Shown here one piece after another: positions 1-7,667 of a stretch of 64,000 nt of DNA. The notes under the pieces are model-generated. The model worked only from the letters and a program-made list of their open reading frames with translations. It made no database searches and had not been told where the DNA came from. The translations under genes and the position numbers were made by a program. How positions within the stretch are numbered: the first letter of the stretch is position 1; every line of letters starts with the position of its first letter. Origin of the DNA: Virgibacillus litoralis (lineage in GTDB: Bacteria; Bacillota; Bacilli; Bacillales; Amphibacillaceae); the NCBI RefSeq assembly GCF_017873675.1, contig NZ_JAGGKK010000007.1:62001-126000 (forward strand), written 5' to 3'.

Positions 1-64
1 AGGAATTGGTTATATTCTGCAGGCATTAAAGATATCTCTGGAAAAAGACACACCAATTCACTAA
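1..64 (+). CDS. possible 3' end of a gene cut by the window edge
   Basis: An open frame runs from the window edge to TAA at 62-64 and would end ...LEKDTPIH. A second frame is also open to TAG at 70-72. The next gene has its own Shine-Dalgarno (TAGGAG, 70-75), so some upstream coding end is plausible. About 20 residues are too few to choose the frame or a family, so no function is given. Confidence 0.3.
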   Translation, partial: GIGYILQALKISLEKDTPIH

Positions 65-85
65 TTAGATAGGAGAATAGACATA

Positions 86-409
86 ATGAATCGTGTAGTT
101 TTGATAGCAATTGTTTTAATAATATATATGGTATACATCACAATTAAGCATAAGGAGACAATGAAGAAGTTGTCCTTCCCACAGCAGTTGGGGGTAGCAA
201 TTTCATTCCTTGGTGTAGTTGGAATCGGGTGTTATATCCTTTTTAATAGTGTTCGTTATTTCGATGCAGCAGTGTCTAATGATATTTTTAGTATGATTAT
301 TCAATTTATCATTGCCTTAGTTGTATTGGTCGTTAGCGTACTTACTTTTAGTGCAATTGCTTATAAAATAACAAATGGTATATTACCAATCCAACGGAAA
401 AGAAAATAA
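86..409 (+). CDS. small membrane protein of unknown function, 107 aa
   Basis: The protein has about three hydrophobic segments (roughly residues 4-20, 35-53 and 68-93) and a basic C-terminus (QRKRK), so it is probably an inner-membrane protein with a cytoplasmic tail. The start is supported by TAGGAG about 10 bases upstream of ATG. It lies just after a possible upstream gene end and may be co-transcribed with it. A strong hairpin-terminator follows at 452-508. I do not recognise the family and see no catalytic motif. Confidence 0.65.
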   Translation: MNRVVLIAIVLIIYMVYITIKHKETMKKLSFPQQLGVAISFLGVVGIGCYILFNSVRYFDAAVSNDIFSMIIQFIIALVVLVVSVLTFSAIAYKITNGILPIQRKRK

Positions 410-451
410 AAAATAAACGTGGCTGGGACAAAAGTATTTAGTCAAAGTAAA

Positions 452-508
452 ATCCGAACTATGATTCAAAATTCTTGAAATAGAATTTGAATCTAGTTCG
501 GATTTTTT
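452..508 (+). terminator. hairpin terminator, repeated at 34622
   Basis: ATCCGAACT (452-460) pairs with AGTTCGGAT (495-503). The inner arms ATTCAAAATTC and GAATTTGAAT pair further, and a T-run follows. A near-identical copy lies at 34622-34679, so this terminator is itself a dispersed repeat. It would end transcription of the membrane-protein gene at 86-409. Confidence 0.7.
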
Positions 509-524
509 GTTTCTGATTAGATTT

Positions 525-968
525 AAACTGCAAACTAACTTAAAAAATTGCTGAGTACTATGACACCGCTCCGGAAATACACTTCGCTTTCCGTGGGCGG
601 CTGATGAGCCTCCTTGCTCCTAAGTCGCTGCGTAGTCTCATCTAGGCCTCAGCTCCCACAGGAGTCTACGTGTATTTCCTCCGCTGTTGACTCGAGTAGG
701 AATCGCTATAGAATAAAAGTGTGACAGCACTACACTAGTTCGGGTGAGCGGAGGGCGGTGACTCCGGCGGGAATAACACGTGTCCGAAGACCCCGCAGAG
801 CAACTAAATGAAGGCCGACTAAAACCGTCCTTTGCGGACAACGTCGGCATACCCCTTGCCGGGGCAAGGAGGCTGAGGCCGTGCCCTAAGGTGCGCATCC
901 GCCCGTAGCGACCCCGGACGGTGGGACTAGAGTTTATAGAGATTATTTTTAGCAGTAGTTTGCAGTTT
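525..968. repeat. GC-rich TIR-bounded element, copy A
   Basis: The element is bounded by perfect 13-bp inverted repeats, AAACTGCAAACTA (525-537) and TAGTTTGCAGTTT (956-968). Inside is module 1 (573-679), with ends GGAAATACAC and GTGTATTTCC, followed by module 2 (about 747-930), which starts around GTGAGCGGAGGGCGG. Relative to copy B it has about 60 extra bases near 805-865. It is far more GC-rich than the surrounding DNA. Open frames across it are unsupported: they lack Shine-Dalgarno sites and the copies do not preserve a frame. Copies B and C lie at 22049-22425 and 52397-52776. Confidence 0.85.
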
Positions 969-1222
969 ATTTCAATTACGTATTAGATTCAACCATTGAT
1001 AATGAACGTTCTACATAACCTATCCTGTTATTATTCGTCTTTAAAGTAGAGATTTTTAGTTATGTCCCAGCCTCGTTTTTTTCCTCATTGATGCCACCTT
1101 TTTGGTTTGAAGTTCGATTATAGGTGTAGAACAGATGATTTTGAATTGTCCCTTACATCAGCCGTTCCAATATACGATAAGTTAAAAATATAATAATACA
1201 AAAAGTTATGTTAGGAAGTGAC

Positions 1223-1474
1223 ATGGTGGATAAAGGTACTGTAATAAGAACGGCTGCACTTCTTTTGGCGCTAGTGAACCAATGTCTAGTTATGTTTGGA
1301 AAATCTCCGTTACCAATTGATAGTGAAATGTTGGAACAAGTAATGTCGTTTTTGTTCCTGGTTGTTACATCAATATCTGCTTGGTATAAAAATAACTATG
1401 TAACAAAAACAGGAATGAAGCAAAAGGAAGTAATACAGGAAAAAGGCTTAATAGGCAAAAATGGAGGTAATTAA
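1223..1474 (+). CDS. phage-type holin (SPP1 holin-like), 83 aa
   Basis: This small membrane protein has two hydrophobic segments (about residues 4-23 and 37-55 from the chosen start) and a charged, lysine-rich C-terminus. That is the pattern of class II phage holins that open the membrane for an endolysin. ATG 1223 follows AGGAAG with a short spacer. The earlier in-frame ATG at 1208 has no Shine-Dalgarno. The amidase gene begins at the base after its stop, so the two form a holin/endolysin unit. No other phage gene is nearby, so this is either a prophage remnant or a domesticated lysis or cell-wall pair. The family assignment rests on sequence character and context. Confidence 0.7.
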   Translation: MVDKGTVIRTAALLLALVNQCLVMFGKSPLPIDSEMLEQVMSFLFLVVTSISAWYKNNYVTKTGMKQKEVIQEKGLIGKNGGN

Positions 1475-2287
1475 ATGAAGCCAGTCTTAATAATTGATCC
1501 AGGTCATGGAGGAAAAGACCCAGGTGGTGGATCCAATCAATATTGGGTTGAGAAAGATATGAATCTATCTATCTCACTCTATCAGTATCAACGCTATCAA
1601 CAGTTAGGAATTCCAGTTGCTATTACGCGGCTAAAGGATGTCACTTTATCACCAGCAGAAAGAACGAAGATTGTACGGGATAGTGGTGCAAGGTATTGTC
1701 ATTCTAATCACATCAATGCTGGCGGAGGGGATGGTGGTGAGGTTATTCATTCTATCTATGGTGGAGAGGATATGGCAGAAGAGATAGCTTTTGAATTACA
1801 GCATGCAGGTCAAAATATACGCAGGATTTTTACAAGGACACTGCCAAATGATCGTGCACGCGATTTTTATTATATGAACCGTGATACGGGAAAAGTTGTG
1901 ACAAATATAATTGAGTATGGCTTTGCCGATTCAAGGGGTGACGATATACGGAAGATAAAGGATCATTGGCAGGAGTTAGCTGAATCTGTTGTAAAGGCTT
2001 TTTGCTCGTTTTGTGAATTTCCTTATGAGAGTATTAGGACTGGCATAACACTTAAAGAATACTTGAGATTGCCGCCAGAGGCTTCAACTTGGCGAATTTA
2101 TCCACTAAATGCAACACCTGTTAAAGGGAATGAAAAAGGTTTTTTACGCCCTGAAAAATTTGGAGGATTAACGTATCAGATTTTGGGTATGCCGCAAGCA
2201 CATGTCTATTTAATACAAACCAGGGATTTTGGCAAGGTTCAAATCTACGGTCATCCGAAAACAGGAGCTACAGTTTTAACAAAATAA
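1475..2287 (+). CDS. N-acetylmuramoyl-L-alanine amidase (Amidase_3), 270 aa
   Basis: This is a zinc amidase that cuts the bond between muramic acid and the stem peptide of peptidoglycan. Residues 1-180 are the Amidase_3 fold, with DPGHGGKDPGG (zinc His11), VEKD (Glu26), SNHIN (His79) and a catalytic Glu in IIEYGF (Glu147). Residues of about 190-270 form a C-terminal domain resembling the wall-binding tail of Bacillus phage amidases. There is no signal peptide, which fits export through the holin encoded directly upstream. ATG follows GGAGG inside the end of the holin gene, with no intergenic bases, so translation is probably coupled. All expected active-site residues are present. Confidence 0.9.
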   Translation: MKPVLIIDPGHGGKDPGGGSNQYWVEKDMNLSISLYQYQRYQQLGIPVAITRLKDVTLSPAERTKIVRDSGARYCHSNHINAGGGDGGEVIHSIYGGEDMAEEIAFELQHAGQNIRRIFTRTLPNDRARDFYYMNRDTGKVVTNIIEYGFADSRGDDIRKIKDHWQELAESVVKAFCSFCEFPYESIRTGITLKEYLRLPPEASTWRIYPLNATPVKGNEKGFLRPEKFGGLTYQILGMPQAHVYLIQTRDFGKVQIYGHPKTGATVLTK

Positions 2288-2365
2288 GTTTCTCTCACCA
2301 TAAGAAACCGTTGTCAATTTCAAATTGATACGTTAGAATGCATATAAGAAAAAAGCAGATTAATA

Positions 2366-2466
2366 GAAGCCCACAGGGGGAGCCACTTGGCTGAGAGTGA
2401 ACGTGATTTATTGTTCTGACCCTTAAAACCTGTTAGTTAGTACTAGCGTAGGGATGGTGGCTTTTT
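2366..2466 (+). promoter_or_regulatory. TPP (THI-box) riboswitch
   Basis: The conserved aptamer blocks occur in order: ACAGGGGGAGCC (2373-2384), GGCTGAGA (2389-2396), GACCCTT (2418-2424), AACCTG and AGCGTAGGGA. A P1 stem forms between AAGCCcAC and GTGGCTT. It lies upstream of thiT and is followed by an expression-platform terminator at 2481-2537. When thiamine pyrophosphate binds, transcription of the thiamine transporter should stop. Confidence 0.95.
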
Positions 2467-2480
2467 TGATGGAATAAAAG

Positions 2481-2537
2481 GCAATGTTGTGAGCGGATTC
2501 CCCATCAGGAAGCTTCCCCTTGGCATTGCTTTTTTTG
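2481..2537 (+). terminator. riboswitch-controlled terminator before thiT
   Basis: GCAATG (2481-2486) pairs with CATTGC (2524-2529), enclosing an inner GGAAGCTTCC hairpin, and eight T follow. It stands between the TPP aptamer and the thiT Shine-Dalgarno, where an expression platform is expected. Confidence 0.75.
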
Positions 2538-2565
2538 TATTTACTAAAAGGGGAGGTAATTTAGA

Positions 2566-3144
2566 ATGAGTTCGAAGCGTACGTTGTTTATGATAGAGGT
2601 GGCAATATTTGCTGCCATGGCTTTACTGTTAGATATAATACCTTTTTTAAAGTTTTCTATTTGGCCACAAGGTGGATCTGTTTCTTTTGCTATGATCCCA
2701 ATATTCATTATAGCTTTCCGCTGGGGGTTGAAAGGCGGTTTGGTGGCCGGGTTTTTATTAGGAGCCATGCAGGTCGTAATGTCCGGACCGATAATTTTAA
2801 CACCTGTGCAGGGTTTTCTTGATTATATTGTTGCTTTCACTTTAATAGGAATGGCAGGTATACTTGTTAAACCTGTTCAACACGCTGTCAAAGAAGGAAA
2901 AGCGAAGTTAAGCTTCTTACTAATTATGTTTGGCGTGTTTATTGGCTCAGCACTACGATTTTTGGCGCATTTTACAGCCGGTATCGTATTCTTTGGACAA
3001 TATGCACCTGATGGCCAGCCGGTCTGGTTATATTCGTTACTGTATAGTGGATCTTACATGCTGCCATCCTTTATCATCTGTACAGTTATTGTATTTCTTT
3101 TGTTCTACAAACAGCCTAGAACATTACTGCGAACCGCTTCATAA
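2566..3144 (+). CDS. thiT: ThiT, thiamine-binding S component of an ECF transporter
   Basis: This integral membrane protein binds thiamine and delivers it to a shared energizing EcfAA'T module, which is not encoded here. It is 192 aa with about six hydrophobic segments. The YuaJ/ThiT pattern is visible: the N-terminal EVAIFAAMALLLD helix, SIWPQGGSVS in the substrate loop, AFRWGLKGGLVAGFLLGAMQ, and the C-terminal WLYSLLYSGSYMLPS stretch. ATG follows AGGGGAGG. The upstream TPP riboswitch and terminator independently support the thiamine assignment. A hairpin terminator follows at 3161-3193. Confidence 0.95.
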   Translation: MSSKRTLFMIEVAIFAAMALLLDIIPFLKFSIWPQGGSVSFAMIPIFIIAFRWGLKGGLVAGFLLGAMQVVMSGPIILTPVQGFLDYIVAFTLIGMAGILVKPVQHAVKEGKAKLSFLLIMFGVFIGSALRFLAHFTAGIVFFGQYAPDGQPVWLYSLLYSGSYMLPSFIICTVIVFLLFYKQPRTLLRTAS

Positions 3145-3160
3145 ATTAATCCGCTCACAG

Positions 3161-3193
3161 AAAATAGTCCTTTGTATTATAAGGGCTATTTTT
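3161..3193 (+). terminator. thiT terminator
   Basis: AAATAGTCCTT pairs with AAGGGCTATTT, followed by a T-run. It lies 17 bases after the thiT stop and before the next small gene. Confidence 0.8.
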
Positions 3194-3219
3194 CTATAAT
3201 TATGGTAGGGGTGATTAGG

Positions 3220-3351
3220 ATGAAAGAATTAATCGGACAGTGTCAGTCATGTGGACAAAACGTTTATTGTGAAGATGGCTTTTTTGACGGTGTTCAAAAA
3301 AATGGAAAGTTACTTTGCAATGAATGTGCTAAAGATAAAGAATCAAATTAG
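3220..3351 (+). CDS. small double-CxxC zinc-ribbon-like protein, 43 aa
   Basis: The peptide begins MKELIGQCQSCGQN and ends NECAKDKESN. It has two CxxC pairs (CQSC and CNEC) about 25 residues apart, as in a one-domain zinc ribbon. A Shine-Dalgarno (AGGGGTG) precedes ATG by about six bases, and an aromatic core (FFDGV) lies between the cysteine pairs. It resembles the short 'putative zinc ribbon' proteins seen in many genomes. No function can be given. It sits alone between the thiT terminator and the permease leader. Confidence 0.7.
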   Translation: MKELIGQCQSCGQNVYCEDGFFDGVQKNGKLLCNECAKDKESN

Positions 3352-3397
3352 AGAATTTTAGTTTTATGAATTTAACATTTCAACAAAGTTCTCACCG

Positions 3398-3442
3398 CTT
3401 CCTTTCATTGTGCATAGGCTATAGCACACTTAAGAAAGGAAG
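3398..3442 (+). promoter_or_regulatory. hairpin that can sequester the permease Shine-Dalgarno
   Basis: CTTCCTTTC (3398-3406) is exactly complementary to GAAAGGAAG (3434-3442), which is the Shine-Dalgarno of the permease starting at GTG 3451. Inner arms TGTGC (3409-3413) and GCACA (3424-3428) extend the stem. No T-run follows, so it is not a terminator. It is a candidate translational switch such as a thermosensor, protein- or ligand-bound leader. That role is inferred from the pairing alone. Confidence 0.6.
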
Positions 3443-3450
3443 TGTTATCG

Positions 3451-4872
3451 GTGGAGCTAACGATTTCTCATTGGTTATATGGTTTATTTACACTAATAAT
3501 TATTTTTACGATGATATTCAGAAAAGGTGTTGTACTTCCTTCGTTGCTTGGGACGTTTGTGATTGCCTGGGTTTATAATGGAAGCTTAATCGATGGTTTT
3601 ACCGCAATATTTAATGCGAACCTTGTTGCAGCAAAAGAACTATTCAGTATATTTCTGATTATTACCTTCATGATGGCTCTACTCCACTCATTGCGTGATT
3701 TAGGTGCCGATCGAAGGATGATCCAGCCAATCCAAAAAGTAATGATAAATGGTCATGTCTCGTTTTTTGTATTGATTGGTGTTACGTATGTGATTTCATT
3801 GTTCTTCTGGCCGACTCCGGCGGTACCGCTTATTTGCGCATTACTAGTACCTGCTGCGATTCGCTCAGGTCTTCCAGCGCTAACTGCAGCAGTTGCTGTT
3901 GCACTGGCTGGGCAAGGAATGGCGCTGTCATCTGATTATATTGTTCAGGTGGCTCCAAGCTTGTCAGCAAAATCAGCTGGCATTGATGTAGGTCTTGTCG
4001 CTGATAAAGCATTAATTCTCTCCATCATTACAGGTGTGACTGCAATAGGATTAGCATATCTCTTTTATCGAAAAACAATCCGTGCAAAAAATAGTGAGCT
4101 TAATGAAAAAGAGCTTCAGGCTCTACAATCAACGCAAGAGTCAACAAATAAAGCGCATTCGACACATTTAAATATGTGGAGTAAGGTTTTTGCAGTGCTT
4201 GTTCCTGTAGCTCTTTTGGCAGTAGTAATCTACATGATGTATACAAAACTTCTGTCAGGGCGAATGAGTGGATTCGAAGGTGGAGACGGCGCAGCATTTA
4301 TTGGTGGAGTTGCTGTTATCCTGCTTTTATTATCGACGGTTGCATTTGGTCGACAACATGCACTTGATTATATTAGTAACCATATTACAGATGGCTTCGT
4401 ATTTGCTTTTAAAGCAATGGGTCCGGTTATTCCGATTGCGGGGTTCTTCTTCCTTGGCAGTGCAGATTTTTCCGGTGGTATTCTAGGTGTGGATAAAAAG
4501 GCACCCGGCTTACTGTTTGACCTTGTTCAATCCTCACAGGCCTTTCTTCCACAAAGTGCCTTATTCGCAGCTTTTAGTGTATTAATTATTGGGATTATTA
4601 CTGGTTTGGATGGGTCTGGATTTTCCGGACTGCCTTTGACCGGAGCCCTTGCTGCCTCTTTGGAAAGTGCCTCGATTGATTCTGGAACACTTGCAGCTAT
4701 TGGTCAAATGGGCTCGATTTGGACTGGTGGAGGAACAATTGTTGCATGGTCCTCTATGATTGCGATTGCTGGATTTTGTGGAGTTTCAGTCATGGATTTA
4801 GTTCGGAAAAACTTTATTCCGGTAATACTAGGGTTAATCATTTCAACCGTTTTTGCTGTTTTAATTTTATAA
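3451..4872 (+). CDS. ion-transporter-superfamily permease (GntP/DcuC/CitM-like), 473 aa
   Basis: This is a polytopic membrane protein with about 11-12 hydrophobic segments, two similar halves, a long hydrophilic loop around residues 205-235 (rich in Glu, Gln and Ser) and glycine-rich re-entrant-like stretches (FWPTPAVPLICALLVPAA; GLDGSGFSGLPLTGALAA). This layout fits secondary carriers of the ion-transporter superfamily, which move organic anions or sugar acids. I do not recognise the exact family or substrate. GTG 3451 is preferred because GAAAGGAAG ends eight bases before it. The in-frame GTG 3442 overlaps that site. Glutamate dehydrogenase follows after about 130 bases, so an amino- or dicarboxylic acid is possible but unproven. 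Confidence 0.7.
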   Translation: MELTISHWLYGLFTLIIIFTMIFRKGVVLPSLLGTFVIAWVYNGSLIDGFTAIFNANLVAAKELFSIFLIITFMMALLHSLRDLGADRRMIQPIQKVMINGHVSFFVLIGVTYVISLFFWPTPAVPLICALLVPAAIRSGLPALTAAVAVALAGQGMALSSDYIVQVAPSLSAKSAGIDVGLVADKALILSIITGVTAIGLAYLFYRKTIRAKNSELNEKELQALQSTQESTNKAHSTHLNMWSKVFAVLVPVALLAVVIYMMYTKLLSGRMSGFEGGDGAAFIGGVAVILLLLSTVAFGRQHALDYISNHITDGFVFAFKAMGPVIPIAGFFFLGSADFSGGILGVDKKAPGLLFDLVQSSQAFLPQSALFAAFSVLIIGIITGLDGSGFSGLPLTGALAASLESASIDSGTLAAIGQMGSIWTGGGTIVAWSSMIAIAGFCGVSVMDLVRKNFIPVILGLIISTVFAVLIL

Positions 4873-5001
4873 AGACTTGAATAATTGTATTTAAACATGT
4901 GAATCCTCCAAGTAGAACACTAATAAAAGTTTATATAGCAAATCCTTATGATATACTTTAATGAAATTAGGAAAATTTTACTACAGATGGAGGTTTTCAA
5001 T

Positions 5002-6381
5002 ATGGCAAATAGTACTTCAAAAATTGTTCAAGAATCGTTAGAAGCTCTGTTGGATGATGAATCTTTTTTACCAGAACTGACGGACGAAACACGTGAGAAG
5101 GCATTTACGTCACTTGTATCTATCTTATCTACTCCTAATCATGTCAATAAATCTTATCTACGAATTGCACTTGAAAATGGCAAGGTAACACGTGTTCCTT
5201 CATTTCGTGTTCAGCATAATAATATTCTCGGACCCTATAAGGGAGGAATTCGTTTTCATGAATCAGTGAATGAAGATGAAGTGGCAAACCTTGCATCACT
5301 TATGACACTGAAAAATGCTCTCCACGAAGTACCATTTGGCGGTGGAAAGGGCGGAGTAGTGATCAACCCCAGAGATTATAGTGTTAAAGAATTATATATG
5401 ATTTGCAAAAAGTATGTGCAGTATTTCAATGAAATACTCGGACCTGACAAAGATATTCCAGCGCCCGATGTCGGTACAGGTGATCGTGAAATGGACTGGA
5501 TGATGGGAGAATATAAGAGTATTCAACCTGGGCGTCCATATCGTGGCAGTTTTACCGGTAAAAGTGTTGAAAATGGTGGATCATTAGGGCGAAGAGAAGC
5601 GACGGGTAAAGGTGTTTATTTCACATTTCGCTATATGCTTCATAACTTTGTTAAAGATCAGAAAAAGTGGCTCTCTGAACGTAAGAATATTTTTGCTGGA
5701 ACTGCTTTGGACCATATTGATAAAACGTTGTCATTAGCGTTCCAGGGGTTTGGTAATGTGGGATCTGTAGCGGCACTTGAAGCATTCCAGTGTAATCACC
5801 TGAACAATAAAATTGTGGCGGTTAGTGATCGCAATGTAACGCTTTATAATTCCGATGGATTAGATATTCCTGGTCTTGTGAAATTCACTTCCAATAGTGG
5901 TGGGGATCTTCCAGTTGATGAAGAGCAATTAAAAGAAGCAGATGTAAAAGCTACCATTAAGGACAGAGATGACGTGTTGAGTTTAAATGTTGATGTGTTA
6001 TTTTTAGTTGCACTTGAAAATCAAGTGTACCAGGAAAACATGAAAGAAGTTAAGGCTAGTATTATAGTCGAAGGAGCGAACGCACCAGTTACGAGTGGAG
6101 CAGATAAATATTTAAGTGAAAAAGGTGTCATTATTGTTCCAGATATTTTGGCAAATGCTGGCGGTGTAATTGTTTCTTATTTTGAATGGCTGCAAGGTCG
6201 GGAAACGCAATTTTTCAGTGAGGAAGAAGTTTTTAAGCGTTTATTTGATAAAATGAAGGAAACATTTGATACGATTTTTCCACAATTTTTTGGAGACCCA
6301 TTTCCATTGCGGCAGAACTGTTATATTCACGCTGTAATGAAGATATCGACCATCTTATATAAGCAAGGAAAACTATATTAA
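5002..6381 (+). CDS. Glu/Leu/Phe/Val-type glutamate dehydrogenase, 459 aa
   Basis: It interconverts glutamate with 2-oxoglutarate and ammonia using NAD(P). The dimerisation/substrate domain shows GPYKGGIRFH, the lysine-bearing VPFGGGKGGV (catalytic Lys) and PAPDVGTGDREMDWM. The Rossmann domain has FQGFGNVGS, and EGANAPVTSGAD and DILANAGGVIVSYFEW follow. Length is slightly above the B. subtilis RocG/GudB type because of an insertion around residues 215-245 (KKWLSERKNIF). ATG 5002 follows GATGGAGG by eight bases; upstream in-frame starts have no Shine-Dalgarno. The likely role is glutamate catabolism. NAD versus NADP preference cannot be read from the sequence. Confidence 0.9.
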   Translation: MANSTSKIVQESLEALLDDESFLPELTDETREKAFTSLVSILSTPNHVNKSYLRIALENGKVTRVPSFRVQHNNILGPYKGGIRFHESVNEDEVANLASLMTLKNALHEVPFGGGKGGVVINPRDYSVKELYMICKKYVQYFNEILGPDKDIPAPDVGTGDREMDWMMGEYKSIQPGRPYRGSFTGKSVENGGSLGRREATGKGVYFTFRYMLHNFVKDQKKWLSERKNIFAGTALDHIDKTLSLAFQGFGNVGSVAALEAFQCNHLNNKIVAVSDRNVTLYNSDGLDIPGLVKFTSNSGGDLPVDEEQLKEADVKATIKDRDDVLSLNVDVLFLVALENQVYQENMKEVKASIIVEGANAPVTSGADKYLSEKGVIIVPDILANAGGVIVSYFEWLQGRETQFFSEEEVFKRLFDKMKETFDTIFPQFFGDPFPLRQNCYIHAVMKISTILYKQGKLY

Positions 6382-6420
6382 AAAGACATTTCGCCCGTAT
6401 TGTTGAAGAATCCATTTTTT

Positions 6421-6610
6421 AGCGGAATGAGGATCCGGTCTACTGATTTGGCGGATCCTCATTCCGTTATTTTTCATTTTTGCCTCAAATTCGGCTGATT
6501 TTCTGCTATTAACGGAACGAGGATCCGTCTCACCCTTCCGAGAGCACCTTTTCTGCTATTTAGGGGAATGAGGATCCACTTCGATTGTTTGTCCGATCCT
6601 CATTTCCGAG
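6421..6610. repeat. three tandem GGAATGAGGATCC hairpin units
   Basis: CGGAATGAGGATCC (6423-6436) pairs perfectly with GGATCCTCATTCCG (6453-6466), followed by TTATTTTTCATTTTT, so this unit may also end gdh transcription. A second unit (AACGGAACGAGGATCCG, about 6510) and a third (GGAATGAGGATC near 6565 with GATCCTCATTTCC near 6594) follow at about 70-base spacing. Each is preceded by a TTTTCTGCTATT-like leader. Degenerate relatives occur at 48345-48480. The rest of the 6382-6847 gap holds only the fdhD promoter region. Confidence 0.8.
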
Positions 6611-6724
6611 TGGCAATACTTCATCCTCTTATTGTATAAGTGTAACAAAGGCATTAGCCATTAAGGAAAGCTAAAAACTCTAAAGTATAAAAAATTTCAT
6701 AAGCATCCATTTATCGATTGGCAA

Positions 6725-6752
6725 GTTTACTAATCTATGGATGTGTTATAAT
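6725..6752 (+). promoter_or_regulatory. probable sigma-A promoter of the fdhD operon
   Basis: A perfect TATAAT lies at 6747-6752 with an extended -10 TG (6744-6745). A weak -35 (GTTTAC, 6725-6730) stands 16 bases upstream. An inverted repeat CATCCAT (6704-6710) / ATGGATG (6737-6743) overlaps the promoter and could be an operator. Confidence 0.55.
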
Positions 6753-6816
6753 ATTCAATAAATAAAGATAACGTTTTAAGTACAACTTTAATTGGGTATT
6801 CATGTATTGAATAAAA

Positions 6817-6830
6817 TGTAAACGCTTTAA
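6817..6830 (+). promoter_or_regulatory. candidate CcpA cre site in the fdhD leader
   Basis: TGTAAACGCTTTAA matches the cre consensus TGWAANCGNTNWCA at all but one position (A for C near the end). It lies downstream of the probable promoter and abuts the fdhD Shine-Dalgarno, so binding would act as a roadblock. This is a motif match, not proof. Confidence 0.45.
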
Positions 6831-6847
6831 AGGAGGGGATATTAAAA

Positions 6848-7666
6848 GTGAGTGATAAAAGCCTGTCGTTATGGAAGACAACGAAGTATCACCACCATTT
6901 GAAAGCAACAGAAGAGGAAGAAATAGCTAGAGAAACTGCTATAACAATTACTGTTAATGGAGATCAGTATGCCACAATCGTTTGCACGCCTAATGATGTG
7001 TATGAACTGACGCTTGGTTATCTGGCTTCTGAAGGACTTATTCGTTCAGTTAATCAGGTGGAAAATCTATCGATTGATGAAGCAAAAGGCTTTGCATATG
7101 CAGATTTATCAATTCCTGTATCATTCCCCGAACGTTCCGAGAGATGGATTGGTTCTTGCTGTGGAAAGAGCCGGGAATTCTATCTAAGACAGGACGTGAA
7201 TACTGCTAAAACAATAATGTCACAAGCTAATATTTCAACTAAGCAAATTAATCAATTAATGATGGAATTTGACTCCAGGGCAGAAATATTCAATAGAACA
7301 GGAGGTGTTCACCAAGCTGCATTGGCATCCAGTGATAAGGTTATAGCTTCTTATATTGATATAGGTCGTCATAATGCGCTTGATAAACTGTATGGGTATA
7401 TACTACAGAATCGCATTACCTTAAAAAATAAATGTGTTTTGTTTAGCGGTAGAATTTCGTCTGAGGTTGTATTGAAAGTTTCCAAGATTGGCGCCGGATT
7501 ATTGGTAGCCAAGTCGGCACCAACAGATCTCGCTTTAAAACTGGCTGATGATTTGCAAATAACCGCTGTCGGATTTGCCCGCGATAGTAACCTGAATGTT
7601 TATACTCATGAGAACAGAGTATATGGTGACACGAACCAAAACATACATTTTTTAGGGAGGAGATAA
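6848..7666 (+). CDS. fdhD: FdhD, sulfurtransferase for formate dehydrogenase
   Basis: FdhD moves sulfur from a cysteine desulfurase to the molybdenum (bis-MGD) cofactor, which formate dehydrogenase needs for activity. It is 272 aa. The redox cysteine pair is visible in IGSCCGKS (about residues 100-107), with [12 protein letters not shown] near 55 and [19 protein letters not shown] and [12 protein letters not shown] further on. GTG is chosen because AAAGGAGGGG precedes it. The formate dehydrogenase gene starts one base after its stop, so the two are translated from one message. Confidence 0.95.
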   Translation: MSDKSLSLWKTTKYHHHLKATEEEEIARETAITITVNGDQYATIVCTPNDVYELTLGYLASEGLIRSVNQVENLSIDEAKGFAYADLSIPVSFPERSERWIGSCCGKSREFYLRQDVNTAKTIMSQANISTKQINQLMMEFDSRAEIFNRTGGVHQAALASSDKVIASYIDIGRHNALDKLYGYILQNRITLKNKCVLFSGRISSEVVLKVSKIGAGLLVAKSAPTDLALKLADDLQITAVGFARDSNLNVYTHENRVYGDTNQNIHFLGRR

Positions 7667-7667
7667 T

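Larger units (their letters stand above)
421..1072. repeat. distant perfect inverted arms GGCTGGGACA / TGTCCCAGCC
   Basis: GGCTGGGACA at 421-430 is exactly complementary to TGTCCCAGCC at 1063-1072, which is followed by TCG and a T-run. Between the arms lie a terminator-like hairpin (452-508) and the GC-rich element (525-968). A similar left arm (GAGGCTGGAACAAAAG) precedes the same hairpin near 34590, without a right arm. The arms look like the two halves of a terminator hairpin separated by inserted DNA. This whole gap (410-1222) holds repeats and no gene I can support. Confidence 0.7.

Noticed and set aside
638-898. 86-aa open frame on the minus strand
   Set aside because: It lies wholly inside GC-rich element A, where stop codons are rare by composition. 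There is no Shine-Dalgarno, and copies B and C do not keep the frame.
6421-6610. CRISPR array
   Set aside because: Only three diverged units, each self-complementary over its own length, with no regular spacers and no cas genes.
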